A stretch of DNA of 64,000 nucleotides from contig JAVBNX010000001.1 in assembly GCA_031551275.1 (NCBI GenBank), positions 1 through 64,000 on the forward strand, given 5' to 3'. Shown here in pieces: positions 42,816 to 51,226 of this stretch (position 1 is the stretch's first letter; each line of letters starts with the position of its first letter). This DNA is from JAVBMJ01 sp031551275 (GTDB lineage: Bacteria; Bacteroidota; Bacteroidia; Bacteroidales; Rikenellaceae). A program made the position numbers and the translations under genes. A model generated the notes under the pieces. It had not been told where the DNA came from, searched no databases, and was given only the letters and a program-made list of their open reading frames with translations.

Positions 42816-45605
42816 ATGAAAAGGTGTGTTACCTGTTTTCTATTCCTTTCGCTATTCTTTACCGTGCGCGCCCAGACCGTGGGCAACCTCAAGCTGCCGC
42901 AGAATTACCACGGCAGGCTGGATGTGATCATCGAGAAGATGGGCACGGACATGAAGGTCCGCTTTGTTATCGACAAGGAGGAGCTTTCGCGCTTCAACAC
43001 CTCGCTGACCACCTACGAGGAGAAGAACATCAACGGCGTGTTGAAGATGCTCTCCGACTCGTGGGGTATGGTCTCGGCGATCAATCCCGACGGTTACATC
43101 TACATCGCCAAAGACCCCGAATCGCTCGCGCGGCTGATGAGCGGGCGCGTCGAACAGACCGTCGAGGTCAAGGCCGAAAAGCAGGCCGAGCGCAGCAAGC
43201 TCGAGCCCATCCGGCGGAATTTCACCCTGACCGGATCGGTGAGCGACGTGAACAGCGGCGAGAAGATGCCCTACGCGACCGTCCGGGTCGTGGGCGGCGT
43301 GGGCGGGGTGACCACCGACGCCAACGGGCGTTTCACGCTCCACAAGGTGCCCTGCGACACGGTGACCGTCGAGGTCGCCTACATCGGCTACCAGAAACGG
43401 TACGTGGAGTTGGAGCCCTCCGCGAAGAACGACCCCATCGGCGTCGACCTCGAGCCCCAGAAGCAGGAGATCGCCGAGGTGTTCGTCTTCGGGCGCAAGG
43501 ACGACAAGGCGTTGGAGCAGTACGTCGACGAGCAGAAGATCAAGATGGCCCCGGCCGCCCTCAAGTTCCTGCCCAACATCGGCGAGAAGGATATCATGCG
43601 CTCCTTCCAGTTGATGCCGGGGATCAGCGCGTCGAACGAGAACAGCTCGGGGATGTACGTGCGCGGCGGCACGCCCGACCAGAACCTGATCCTCTACGAC
43701 GGCTTCACGGTCTACTATGTCGACCACCTGCACGGGTTTTACAGCGCATTCAACTCGAACGCGTTGAAGGATGTGCAGCTCTACAAGGGGGGCTTCGAGT
43801 CGAAATTCGGGGGACGGTTGTCGTCCGTGACCGAGATCACAGGCAAGGACGGCAATGCAAAAAAACTGGCCGGGGGGGCGGAGTTGAGCCTGTTGAGCGT
43901 CAACGCTTATATCGAAGCTCCCATCGGGGATAAATTTACCTCGCTGTTCGCTTTCAGGCGCTCCTACCAGGGGTGGCTCTACAAGAAAATTTCGGGGCAG
44001 AATAGCAACCAGAGCGAGGGGACGACCGTCTCGCGCCGGATGGGCCCCGGGGGCGAATCCGATCCCAAATCGTATTTCTACGACCTGAACGCCAAGCTGA
44101 CCTACAACCCTACCTACAAGGACGTGATCTCGTTGAGCGTGTTCAACGGCACGGACTACGTGGACAACACGCCCTCCTTCTCGATGCCCGGCGGCGGGGG
44201 CGGGATGGGCGGCGGTATGGGTGGGGGCGGATTCATGTCGATGAACATGGACAACTCGGACTACTCGCGCTACGGCAACGTGGGGACCTCGCTGCGGTGG
44301 TCGCGCAAATGGAACGAGAAGCTCACGTCGACCACGCTGGCCAGCTTCTCCAACTTTTACAGCACGCGCGACGAAAGCCGCTCGATTACCTACACGGACG
44401 ACGACGACGTGACCCAGACCGTCAAGAGCGGGGTAATGGAGGATAACAATTTGAAAGATTTTACCCTCTCCAACGCCTGGAAGCTCGCGCTTACCGACAA
44501 GCACACCCTCGAATTCGGGGCCAACGCGACCTATTACGATATCGATTACAGCTACGCGCAGAGCGACACCGCCACGCTGGTCAGCAAGGTCGACAACGCG
44601 GTCATGGCGGGGGTTTACCTGCAGGACAAAATGCGGCTGGCGGGCGGCAAGTTATTCGTCACGCCGGGCCTTAGGGCGACCTGGTTCTCCAACACGGGGA
44701 AATTCTACGCCGAGCCGCGCCTCTCGGCCAGCTACGCCCTCGCGCCGAAGGTAAAGGTCAACGCCGCCACGGGGTTGTACTACCAGTTCGCCAACAGGGT
44801 GGTCAGGGAGGATATCATGTCGGGCAACAGCGACTTCTGGATCCTATCCAACGACAAGGATATTCCGGTCAGTAGCTCGCGCCACCTCAATCTGGGGATC
44901 AACTACGACCTGCCCGATTTTTTGTTCAGCGTGGAGGGGTATTACAAGAAAAACAAAGACATTTCGGAGTACACGCTCCGGTTCCAGCGCAAGCTCTCGG
45001 GTATGGGCGGCGGCATGGGCGGCGGCGGAAACGGCGGGGCCGTGGAGAGCGTCGAGCAGTTCTTTACCGGGGACGGCTACGCCACCGGGGTCGAGTTCCT
45101 GGCCCAGAAAAAGGCGGGCAAGCTGAGCGGCTGGATCAGCTACACGCTGGGCGAGGTCAAGAACCGCTTTCCCGACCAGTCGGACAAGTACTTCTTCGCC
45201 TACCAGGACGTGACCCACGAGCTGAAGATGGTGGGGGTCTACAAATTCGGCAACTTCGACTTCTCTGCCACCTGGATCTTCTCGACCGGGCGGCCCTACA
45301 CCGCCCCCCTGGGCGGCTACACGATCACGCTGGTGGACGGCAGCACCGAGTCCTACTACGCGGTAAGCGACAAGAACACCTACCGTTTGCCCGACTACCA
45401 CAGGCTGGACCTGGCCGCCTCGTTCCGGTTCGATATGCTCGGCACGAGGGGCAAGTCGAGCTCGGTGGGGGTCTCGCTGTTCAACGCCTACAACCGCAAG
45501 AACGTGAGCGCGAAGAAATTCCAGATCGTGGACGGCACGATCCTCGAAAGCAATATCAACTATTTGAGCATCACGCCCAACGTGACGTTGAGCGTTAAAT
45601 TCTAA
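42816..45605 (+). CDS. TonB-dependent receptor with STN domain and Gly/Met-rich loops
   Basis: A 929-residue receptor. After the signal peptide (FFTVRAQ) come an STN-like domain (about 25-105, LPQNYHGRLDVIIEKMG…DGYIYIAK), a carboxypeptidase-regulatory-like domain (about 135-220), a plug (MRSFQLMPGIS, GMYVRGGTPDQNLILYDGF) and the barrel, ending in VTLSVKF. Two surface-loop segments are almost pure Gly and Met: about residue 457 (PGGGGGMGGGMGGGG, then FMSMNMDN) and about residue 728 (GMGGGMGGGGNGG). The STN domain is typical of FecA-like and anti-sigma-coupled receptors, though no sigma/anti-sigma pair is adjacent. It is followed by a DUF4249 gene. Start at 42816 gives the signal peptide. Confidence 0.92.
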   Translation: MKRCVTCFLFLSLFFTVRAQTVGNLKLPQNYHGRLDVIIEKMGTDMKVRFVIDKEELSRFNTSLTTYEEKNINGVLKMLSDSWGMVSAINPDGYIYIAKDPESLARLMSGRVEQTVEVKAEKQAERSKLEPIRRNFTLTGSVSDVNSGEKMPYATVRVVGGVGGVTTDANGRFTLHKVPCDTVTVEVAYIGYQKRYVELEPSAKNDPIGVDLEPQKQEIAEVFVFGRKDDKALEQYVDEQKIKMAPAALKFLPNIGEKDIMRSFQLMPGISASNENSSGMYVRGGTPDQNLILYDGFTVYYVDHLHGFYSAFNSNALKDVQLYKGGFESKFGGRLSSVTEITGKDGNAKKLAGGAELSLLSVNAYIEAPIGDKFTSLFAFRRSYQGWLYKKISGQNSNQSEGTTVSRRMGPGGESDPKSYFYDLNAKLTYNPTYKDVISLSVFNGTDYVDNTPSFSMPGGGGGMGGGMGGGGFMSMNMDNSDYSRYGNVGTSLRWSRKWNEKLTSTTLASFSNFYSTRDESRSITYTDDDDVTQTVKSGVMEDNNLKDFTLSNAWKLALTDKHTLEFGANATYYDIDYSYAQSDTATLVSKVDNAVMAGVYLQDKMRLAGGKLFVTPGLRATWFSNTGKFYAEPRLSASYALAPKVKVNAATGLYYQFANRVVREDIMSGNSDFWILSNDKDIPVSSSRHLNLGINYDLPDFLFSVEGYYKKNKDISEYTLRFQRKLSGMGGGMGGGGNGGAVESVEQFFTGDGYATGVEFLAQKKAGKLSGWISYTLGEVKNRFPDQSDKYFFAYQDVTHELKMVGVYKFGNFDFSATWIFSTGRPYTAPLGGYTITLVDGSTESYYAVSDKNTYRLPDYHRLDLAASFRFDMLGTRGKSSSVGVSLFNAYNRKNVSAKKFQIVDGTILESNINYLSITPNVTLSVKF

Positions 45606-45611
45606 CGATCC

Positions 45612-46427
45612 ATGAAAAAGATAGTTTCCTTTCTGTGTTTGGGGTTGGCCGCCGTGGGTTGCCAGCCGACTTTGGTGGCCGAGTTCCAGGACAAGGCCGT
45701 GGTGGAAGGGTACCTGGTGTCGGGGGCGCCGCCCACCTTCACGGTATCCAAACTGATCGCGCTGAGGAGCGACGTGGCGTTTTCGGATGAAGATGTGAAC
45801 GCGCTCTCGCCCGTGATCCGGGACGAGGACACCGGGATCGACTACCTGCTGCTGCCCCAGGGGGACGGGAGCTACACGAACACGGAGATGATCGCCGCCG
45901 AAGGGCACACCTACTCGCTGAGTTTGCCCTACAACGGCGAGGTGGTAACCGCCTCGACCGTCATTCCGGATAAGCCGCAGGATATGGCCCTCTCGGCCAC
46001 CTACATCGAGGTTCCCTCGTTCCAGCCCATGGGCATGGCCGTGGCGCGCACCAAGGCGTTCGGGTCGGAGCCGGTCGAGGTAACCTGGTCGAATCCCAAT
46101 GGGGACTACTATATGCTGCTGGTGGAGTGCACCGAGGCCAACCCGAGGTCGATCTACAACTTCGACGACGATGAGGAGCGGCCCGACTTCCGGTTCCGGA
46201 CCGAGCCCACCACCTCCGCGTCGAGCCAGCTCTCGATGCAGAGTTTCTCGTACTACGGCTACCACAACGTGATCCTTTTGCGGATGCAGCCAGAGTACGC
46301 GTTGCTCTACCAATCCACCAGCAACACAATCTCCGAAATCCACGCCAACGTGGAGGGCGGCTACGGGATCTTTACCGGGATGAGTTCCGACACGCTGAGG
46401 ATCCGGGTCATTACCGCGACGATGTAA
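45612..46427 (+). CDS. DUF4249-family lipoprotein
   Basis: A 271-residue lipoprotein (signal peptide, Cys in VGCQPT). The early VAEFQDKAVVEGYLVSGAPPTFTVSKL followed by a beta-rich body with IRDEDTGIDYLLLPQGDGSYTN is the DUF4249 layout, an Ig-like outer-membrane-associated protein almost always encoded just after a TonB-dependent receptor of this type. It begins 6 bp after the receptor gene. The two probably form one outer membrane system, with the lipoprotein as an accessory or substrate-binding partner. The substrate is unknown. Confidence 0.85.
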   Translation: MKKIVSFLCLGLAAVGCQPTLVAEFQDKAVVEGYLVSGAPPTFTVSKLIALRSDVAFSDEDVNALSPVIRDEDTGIDYLLLPQGDGSYTNTEMIAAEGHTYSLSLPYNGEVVTASTVIPDKPQDMALSATYIEVPSFQPMGMAVARTKAFGSEPVEVTWSNPNGDYYMLLVECTEANPRSIYNFDDDEERPDFRFRTEPTTSASSQLSMQSFSYYGYHNVILLRMQPEYALLYQSTSNTISEIHANVEGGYGIFTGMSSDTLRIRVITATM

Positions 46428-46431
46428 ATGT

Positions 46432-47283
46432 TTATTTGGAAGGCAAATAACCCAGGTCGACCAGAAAGGCGTCCATTTGGTCGAGGGTCGGCGAATAATA
46501 ATCGACGTTGAAAAAGCCATGTTTCCCGCCCTCGTAGATCTTCACGTCGCACCGTCCGCCGGCCTGCCGGCAAACCCGGGCGTACTCCTCCGCGGTGGAG
46601 ACGGGGATCAGGTTGTCCCTGGATCCGAGCATGAACAGGGTGGGCACGGCGTTTTGCGCGGTAATGTTGTGCATCGGGGAGAATTCCGCCCAGCGCTCCC
46701 CCACCCTCTCATAACCGTAGCCCTTTTCGGAGTTGTCGACCACGGGGTTGAACAACACCAGGGCCTGGGGGCGGGGGCTGACCGAAAGGTCGTCGGCGGG
46801 GTCGTCGAAGGCGGTCACGTAAGCGGTCGCGGCGGCCAGGTGGCCCCCGGCGGAGCCTCCCGAGGCGACGATGCGGTCCGGGTCGACGCCCAGCCCAGCA
46901 GCGTTCGTACGCACGAAACGCATGGCAGACTTGGCGTCCATCACGCTCTCGATGGGGGTCGTGCCGGCCGAGGACTCGGTGCGGTACTCGACCAGTATGG
47001 CGGTCATACCCCGCGAGGCGAGGTATTTGGCCTGCCGGTAGAACTGGGATATGCTCCCATTCTGCCAGCCTCCGCCGAAGAAAAAGAGAATCGCAGGGTT
47101 TTTGCCTTCCACCACGGGGGTCTCGGGTTGGAGCGTCCACAGGTAAAGGTCGCCCGTCGGGGTGCTCTTGTAAAGTGTTTTTTCCGCGTCTTTGGGCACG
47201 TAGTTGTGGGGCTTGAGCTGCGCGGCGAGGGCCACGGGAACGCATAAAAGGATGGTAAAAAGGGCGATGCGGATGTTTTTCAT
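46432..47283 (-). CDS. Secreted alpha/beta hydrolase (carboxylesterase-like)
   Basis: A 283-residue exported protein (signal peptide ending VALAAQ). It has the oxyanion-hole segment FFFGGGWQNG, the nucleophile elbow GGSAGGH with Ser at about 135, an Asp in LGSRDNLIP and His in GGKHGFF, the layout of the esterase/lipase-like BD-FAE family. Such enzymes remove acetyl or feruloyl groups from glycans or act as general esterases. The ATG at 47283 is preferred to a GTG two codons earlier. It converges on the DUF4249 gene and is divergent from the histidine kinase gene. Confidence 0.88.
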   Translation of the reverse strand: MKNIRIALFTILLCVPVALAAQLKPHNYVPKDAEKTLYKSTPTGDLYLWTLQPETPVVEGKNPAILFFFGGGWQNGSISQFYRQAKYLASRGMTAILVEYRTESSAGTTPIESVMDAKSAMRFVRTNAAGLGVDPDRIVASGGSAGGHLAAATAYVTAFDDPADDLSVSPRPQALVLFNPVVDNSEKGYGYERVGERWAEFSPMHNITAQNAVPTLFMLGSRDNLIPVSTAEEYARVCRQAGGRCDVKIYEGGKHGFFNVDYYSPTLDQMDAFLVDLGYLPSK

Positions 47284-47316
47284 CTTCACAAAGGGATTGA
47301 ACAGACAAATTTAGTA

Positions 47317-47324
47317 TATTTTTG
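47317..47324 (+). promoter_or_regulatory. -7 element giving a leaderless histidine kinase mRNA
   Basis: TATTTTTG matches TAnnTTTG and ends four bases before the ATG at 47329. Confidence 0.5.
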
Positions 47325-47328
47325 CCTT

Positions 47329-48453
47329 ATGAAAGCAGCAGGCCGCATCAAACTTTTCGAGATCGTCCTCTACGCCGTGATCTTTTTGGCGGCCCTCTCC
47401 ATCACGCTCTACACCGGGCACTCGATCCGGGGCGACTGGCAGGGGGCGGTCGTGGACTGGCTGCGGATCGCGCCTTTTATCGTCGTGTTCCTGATCAACA
47501 ACTTCTTGCTCTGCCCCAAGCTGTTGTTCAAAGAGAAATACACGGCCTACCTGCTCTGCTGTTTGGCCCTGGTGGCGATTTCGCCCTGGGCGGCGGAATG
47601 GGGACGGGACGCGGTCGACGCGGTCAACGGGCCTTTTATGCCCGACAGGCCCTTTCACGGAGGTCCCGGAGGCCCCGGCGGGCTCGAGCAGAGCCTGGGC
47701 AACGGTCCGGGTGTGCACGGCCCCCGTCCGGGCGGTCCCCCGCACGGGAAGATGCCCCAGTTCTTTTTCGGGCAGGCGATCATCACTTTTTTGCTGATCG
47801 GCTTCAATACCGGGGTAAAGGTCTTTGTCCGCTATGCCCGGGAGAAGATCGACCAGGGGGAGAAGGACCGCCAGCATTTGACCACCGAGCTGGCCTACCT
47901 GCGCAACCAGATCAGCCCGCACTTTCTGATGAACACCCTGAACAACATCCACGCGCTGGTGGAGATCGACAGGGAGCGGGCGCAGGACGCCATCGTCAAG
48001 CTGGCCAACATGATGCGCTACCTGCTCTACGAATCGGAGCAGGAGATGGTCCCCTTGTCCCGCGAGGTCGGGTTTATCGGGAGCTACATCGAGCTTATGC
48101 GTCTGCGCTACGGGGAGAAAGAGGTCGAGGTGGTTTTCGACCACCCTGCCGGCAACACGCTGGCCCACGTCCCCGCCTTTTTGCTGCTCTCCTTTGTGGA
48201 GAACGCATTCAAGCACGGCATCCGCTCCTCGGGCGGGTCGTTTATCCGCATGGCGGTCAAGCAGAACGCCGAAGAGCTGGAATTCACCATCGCCAACACG
48301 GTCGGCGACCGGCGCACGGCACACGACGAGGCATCGGGCATCGGGGTGGAGAACATCCGCAAGCGGCTTGACCTCTTGTACGGCGAGAGATACCGCATCG
48401 AGGTGGCCGACGACGGGAAAGTCCATAAAGTAACCCTCAACCTGCCGATATGA
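47329..48453 (+). CDS. LytS-type sensor histidine kinase with a His/Gly/Pro-rich extracytoplasmic loop
   Basis: A 374-residue membrane kinase. There are about four hydrophobic segments: roughly 10-27, 40-58 and 68-85, then after a loop 145-165. The loop (about 90-145) is rich in Gly, Pro and His (for example FHGGPGGPGG, then GPGVHGPRPGGPPHGK). The cytoplasmic part has the His_kinase motif ISPHFLMNTLNNIHALV with His near 199 and the ATP-binding FVENAFKHG and GIGVENIRKRL. The LytTR regulator start overlaps its stop. Such systems control transcription in response to envelope signals; the loop composition suggests metal binding, which is speculative. Confidence 0.92.
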   Translation: MKAAGRIKLFEIVLYAVIFLAALSITLYTGHSIRGDWQGAVVDWLRIAPFIVVFLINNFLLCPKLLFKEKYTAYLLCCLALVAISPWAAEWGRDAVDAVNGPFMPDRPFHGGPGGPGGLEQSLGNGPGVHGPRPGGPPHGKMPQFFFGQAIITFLLIGFNTGVKVFVRYAREKIDQGEKDRQHLTTELAYLRNQISPHFLMNTLNNIHALVEIDRERAQDAIVKLANMMRYLLYESEQEMVPLSREVGFIGSYIELMRLRYGEKEVEVVFDHPAGNTLAHVPAFLLLSFVENAFKHGIRSSGGSFIRMAVKQNAEELEFTIANTVGDRRTAHDEASGIGVENIRKRLDLLYGERYRIEVADDGKVHKVTLNLPI

Positions 48454-49160
48454 TGGATAAGATCCGATGCTTCGCCATCGATGACGAGCCGTTGGCCCTG
48501 CAACAGGTGTGCGGCTATGTGGAGCGCACCCCCTTCCTGGAGCTGGCGGGCAGCGCGCGGGACGCCTTCGAGGCGATGGATAAGCTGGCGCACACAGACG
48601 CGGAGCTGCTGCTGGTCGATATCAATATGCCCGGGCTGAGTGGGATGGACTTCGTCAAGTCGCTTACCGGCGAGCGCATGGTGGTCTTTACCACCGCCTA
48701 CGGGGAGTATGCCCTGGAGGGGTTCAAGGTCGACGCGGTCGATTACCTGCTCAAACCGATCGGGTACGCAGATTTCCTCAAGGCGGCCAACAAGGCGCTT
48801 TCGCTCTATAAAATGAAGCAAGCGGGGGCGCAAACGCCGGATGACGGCTATCTGTTCGTGCAGTCGGAATACCGCACCGTGAGGATCGCCTACGACCAGA
48901 TCCGCTACATCGAGAGCATGAGCGAATACGTGCGCATCCACCTTTTGGAGGGCAAGCCCGTGATGTCGCTGATGAGTCTGCGCAGCCTCGAGGAGAAGCT
49001 GCCCAAAAACCGCTTTATGCGGGTGCACCGCTCCTACATCGTCAACCTGGACGCGGTCAAGGTGGTCGAGCGCGGACGGATCCTTTTCGACGGGGCGGTC
49101 GTGCCCGTGGGCGAGCAGTACAAGGAGGCGTTCGCCGCGTTCATCGAAAAACACCGCTGA
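48450..49160 (+). CDS. LytTR-family response regulator
   Basis: A 236-residue regulator. Residues 1-120 form a CheY-like receiver with the acidic pocket IDDEP and phospho-acceptor Asp in LLVDINMPGLSG (about 57), plus the Lys in YLLKP. Residues about 135-236 are a LytTR DNA-binding domain (IRYIESMSEYVRIHLLEGKPV, then FMRVHRSYIVNLDAV). It overlaps the kinase stop by ATGA, so the two are made together. The likely targets are in the neighbourhood, such as the Cthe_2159-like lipoprotein gene immediately downstream; this is a guess from position. Confidence 0.95.
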   Translation: MMDKIRCFAIDDEPLALQQVCGYVERTPFLELAGSARDAFEAMDKLAHTDAELLLVDINMPGLSGMDFVKSLTGERMVVFTTAYGEYALEGFKVDAVDYLLKPIGYADFLKAANKALSLYKMKQAGAQTPDDGYLFVQSEYRTVRIAYDQIRYIESMSEYVRIHLLEGKPVMSLMSLRSLEEKLPKNRFMRVHRSYIVNLDAVKVVERGRILFDGAVVPVGEQYKEAFAAFIEKHR

Positions 49161-49281
49161 TCCAGACGGTAAAATTGCCCGTTTCCCCGATAAATCCGGG
49201 GAGACTGCTGATTGCTTTTGGGTGGGGGTCAATAAATTGGGATATTTCGTCGTTGTTTTAGAAAATACAAAAACGGCGATT

Positions 49282-51213
49282 ATGAAAAAACAGATCCTGC
49301 TTTGCTCCGCGCTCCTGGCCCTGGTGTTCTCCTGCGGCAAAAACGACGAGGCCGAGCCTCAAAGCGAAGAGCCCGCCACCTACATTCCCGAGGGGAATTC
49401 CACCACCCCCGACGCCAATTTCAGCACCAACTCCCAGAGTGTCAGCTACGACAACGCGGTGTGGATCTCGTTCGACGCGAACGGCAACGCGGTGGTCGAC
49501 AACCAGTACGGCGCTACGGCGGCCGTGACCAAGAGCGGCGGCCACGTGACGGTCAACTCCACGGCGGCCAGCCAGGTAACCTATGTGCTTTCGGGGGTTA
49601 CCTCGGACGGATCGTTCAAGATTTACAGCACCGAGAAGAAATTCACGCTGGTCCTCAACGGGGTAAGCATCCAGAATCCCTCGGGTCCGGCGATCAATAT
49701 CCAGGACGGCAAATCGGAGATCGTTTTGGTGGACAACACCGCCAACCGGCTGATCGACGGATCGTCCTACGCGGCGGCCACCAACGCGGGCGAAGACCAG
49801 AAAGGGACCTTCTTCTCTGAGAAGCAGACCGACTTTTTATCGGGCGACGGGAGCCTTTTGGTCTACGGCAACAACAAGCACGCGATCTGCGTGGACAACG
49901 CGCTGACCATCCACTCGGGCACCATAAAGGTCAACAACGCGGCCACGGACGGCATCCATTGCAACAAGGTCTTTACCATGAACGGCGGGGTGCTCGAAGT
50001 CCAGGCCTACTCCGACTGCATCGAGAGCGAGAAGGAGGACGAGGGCGGCGTGGTGATCGCGGGCGGGAGCCTCAAGTTGGAAAGCATGGGCGAGGAGGGC
50101 GGCAAGTGCGTCAAAAGCGCCATCGATATGACCGTCAGCGGGGGCACGCTCAACCTGTTCGCCTACGCATCGGCGGGCAAGTGCCTCAAATCGACGGGCA
50201 ATATGGCGATCACGGGCGGGACGATCAACCTGAAGGCCACCGGCAATTCGGTCTACGACTCCACGCTCAAAGACTTTACCTCGCCCGAGGGAATCAAGTG
50301 CGACGGCAATTTCAGCATGTCGGGCAACCCGGTCCTCAGCATTACCTGCACCGGGCGGGCGGGCAAGGGCCTGAGCGCGGACGGGACGATCCTAATCGAC
50401 GGCGGGACGACCACCATCGCCACCTCGGGGGCGCAGCACGTCATCAGCAACAGCTACAAATCCTCCGCCAAGGCGATCAAGGCGAAGGATGACCTGACGG
50501 TCAACAGCGGGACGATCAAGATAACCACCTCCACCGCGGGCGCGGAAGGATTGGAAAGCAAGGCCGACGTGACCATCAACGGCGGGACGGTCGAGATCAC
50601 GGCCTACGACGACTGCATCAACGCGGCGGCCCAGAGGCTGAGCAAGGTAACCATAAACGGCGGGCGGATCTACTGTTACAGCACCAACGGCGACGGGATC
50701 GACTCGAACGGATCGCTCTACCTCAACGGCGGGACGGTAATCGCGTCGGGGACCGGTTCGCCCGAGGACGGGCTGGACGCCGACAACAACACGATGGCCT
50801 TTACCGGGGGCACCGTGGTCGGGATCGGCGGGGCGACCTCCTCGCCCAGCGCAAGCTATTGCACCCAGCGGGTGGTGGTATGGAACACCTCGGCGGTAAG
50901 CAACGGCAACGCGGTCTGCATCAAAGACCCCGACGGCAACGCGGTGATGATCTTCAAAACGCCGAGGGCCTACGCCCAGAACATGGCGCTGGTCTTCTCG
51001 TCGGGCGGCATGACGGCCAACGGGACCTACACCATCCATTCGGGCGGAAGCGTCTCGGGCGGGAGCGAGTTCCACGGCCTCTACACCGGGGCCACCTACT
51101 CGGGCGGCTCACAGGCGGGCACCTTCTCCTACTCGGGGACGACCATGACCGCAACTTCGGGCATGGCCAACAACAACCCCGGCGGCGGGGGCCCGGGCGG
51201 AAAGCCGTTCTAA
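49282..51213 (+). CDS. Cthe_2159-like right-handed beta-helix lipoprotein
   Basis: A 643-residue lipoprotein (lipobox ALVFSC). The body has regular repeats of beta-helix rungs with the alternation typical of the carbohydrate-binding Cthe_2159/PF14262 family (HAICVDNALTIHSGTIKVNN, DGIHCNKVFTMNGGVLEVQA, DCIESEKEDEGGVVIAGG). Such proteins bind acidic or crystalline polysaccharides at the cell surface. The C-terminus ends in a Gly/Pro-rich tail, NNNPGGGGPGGKPF. The start at 49282 restores the signal peptide. It lies 120 bp after the LytTR regulator gene on the same strand. Confidence 0.88.
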   Translation: MKKQILLCSALLALVFSCGKNDEAEPQSEEPATYIPEGNSTTPDANFSTNSQSVSYDNAVWISFDANGNAVVDNQYGATAAVTKSGGHVTVNSTAASQVTYVLSGVTSDGSFKIYSTEKKFTLVLNGVSIQNPSGPAINIQDGKSEIVLVDNTANRLIDGSSYAAATNAGEDQKGTFFSEKQTDFLSGDGSLLVYGNNKHAICVDNALTIHSGTIKVNNAATDGIHCNKVFTMNGGVLEVQAYSDCIESEKEDEGGVVIAGGSLKLESMGEEGGKCVKSAIDMTVSGGTLNLFAYASAGKCLKSTGNMAITGGTINLKATGNSVYDSTLKDFTSPEGIKCDGNFSMSGNPVLSITCTGRAGKGLSADGTILIDGGTTTIATSGAQHVISNSYKSSAKAIKAKDDLTVNSGTIKITTSTAGAEGLESKADVTINGGTVEITAYDDCINAAAQRLSKVTINGGRIYCYSTNGDGIDSNGSLYLNGGTVIASGTGSPEDGLDADNNTMAFTGGTVVGIGGATSSPSASYCTQRVVVWNTSAVSNGNAVCIKDPDGNAVMIFKTPRAYAQNMALVFSSGGMTANGTYTIHSGGSVSGGSEFHGLYTGATYSGGSQAGTFSYSGTTMTATSGMANNNPGGGGPGGKPF

Positions 51214-51226
51214 ACCTCCCCGGGCC

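Noticed and set aside
42852..44504. A 550-codon minus frame opposite the TonB-dependent receptor
   Set aside because: It is a GC-driven shadow without recognisable domains, while the plus frame is a complete receptor.
44844..46520. A 558-codon minus frame opposite the receptor/DUF4249 genes
   Set aside because: Same reason: it spans two real plus-strand genes and their junction.
49175..49205. Hairpin after the LytTR regulator gene
   Set aside because: The stem TCCCCG/CGGGGA is only six bases and has no T tract, so it is too weak to call a terminator.
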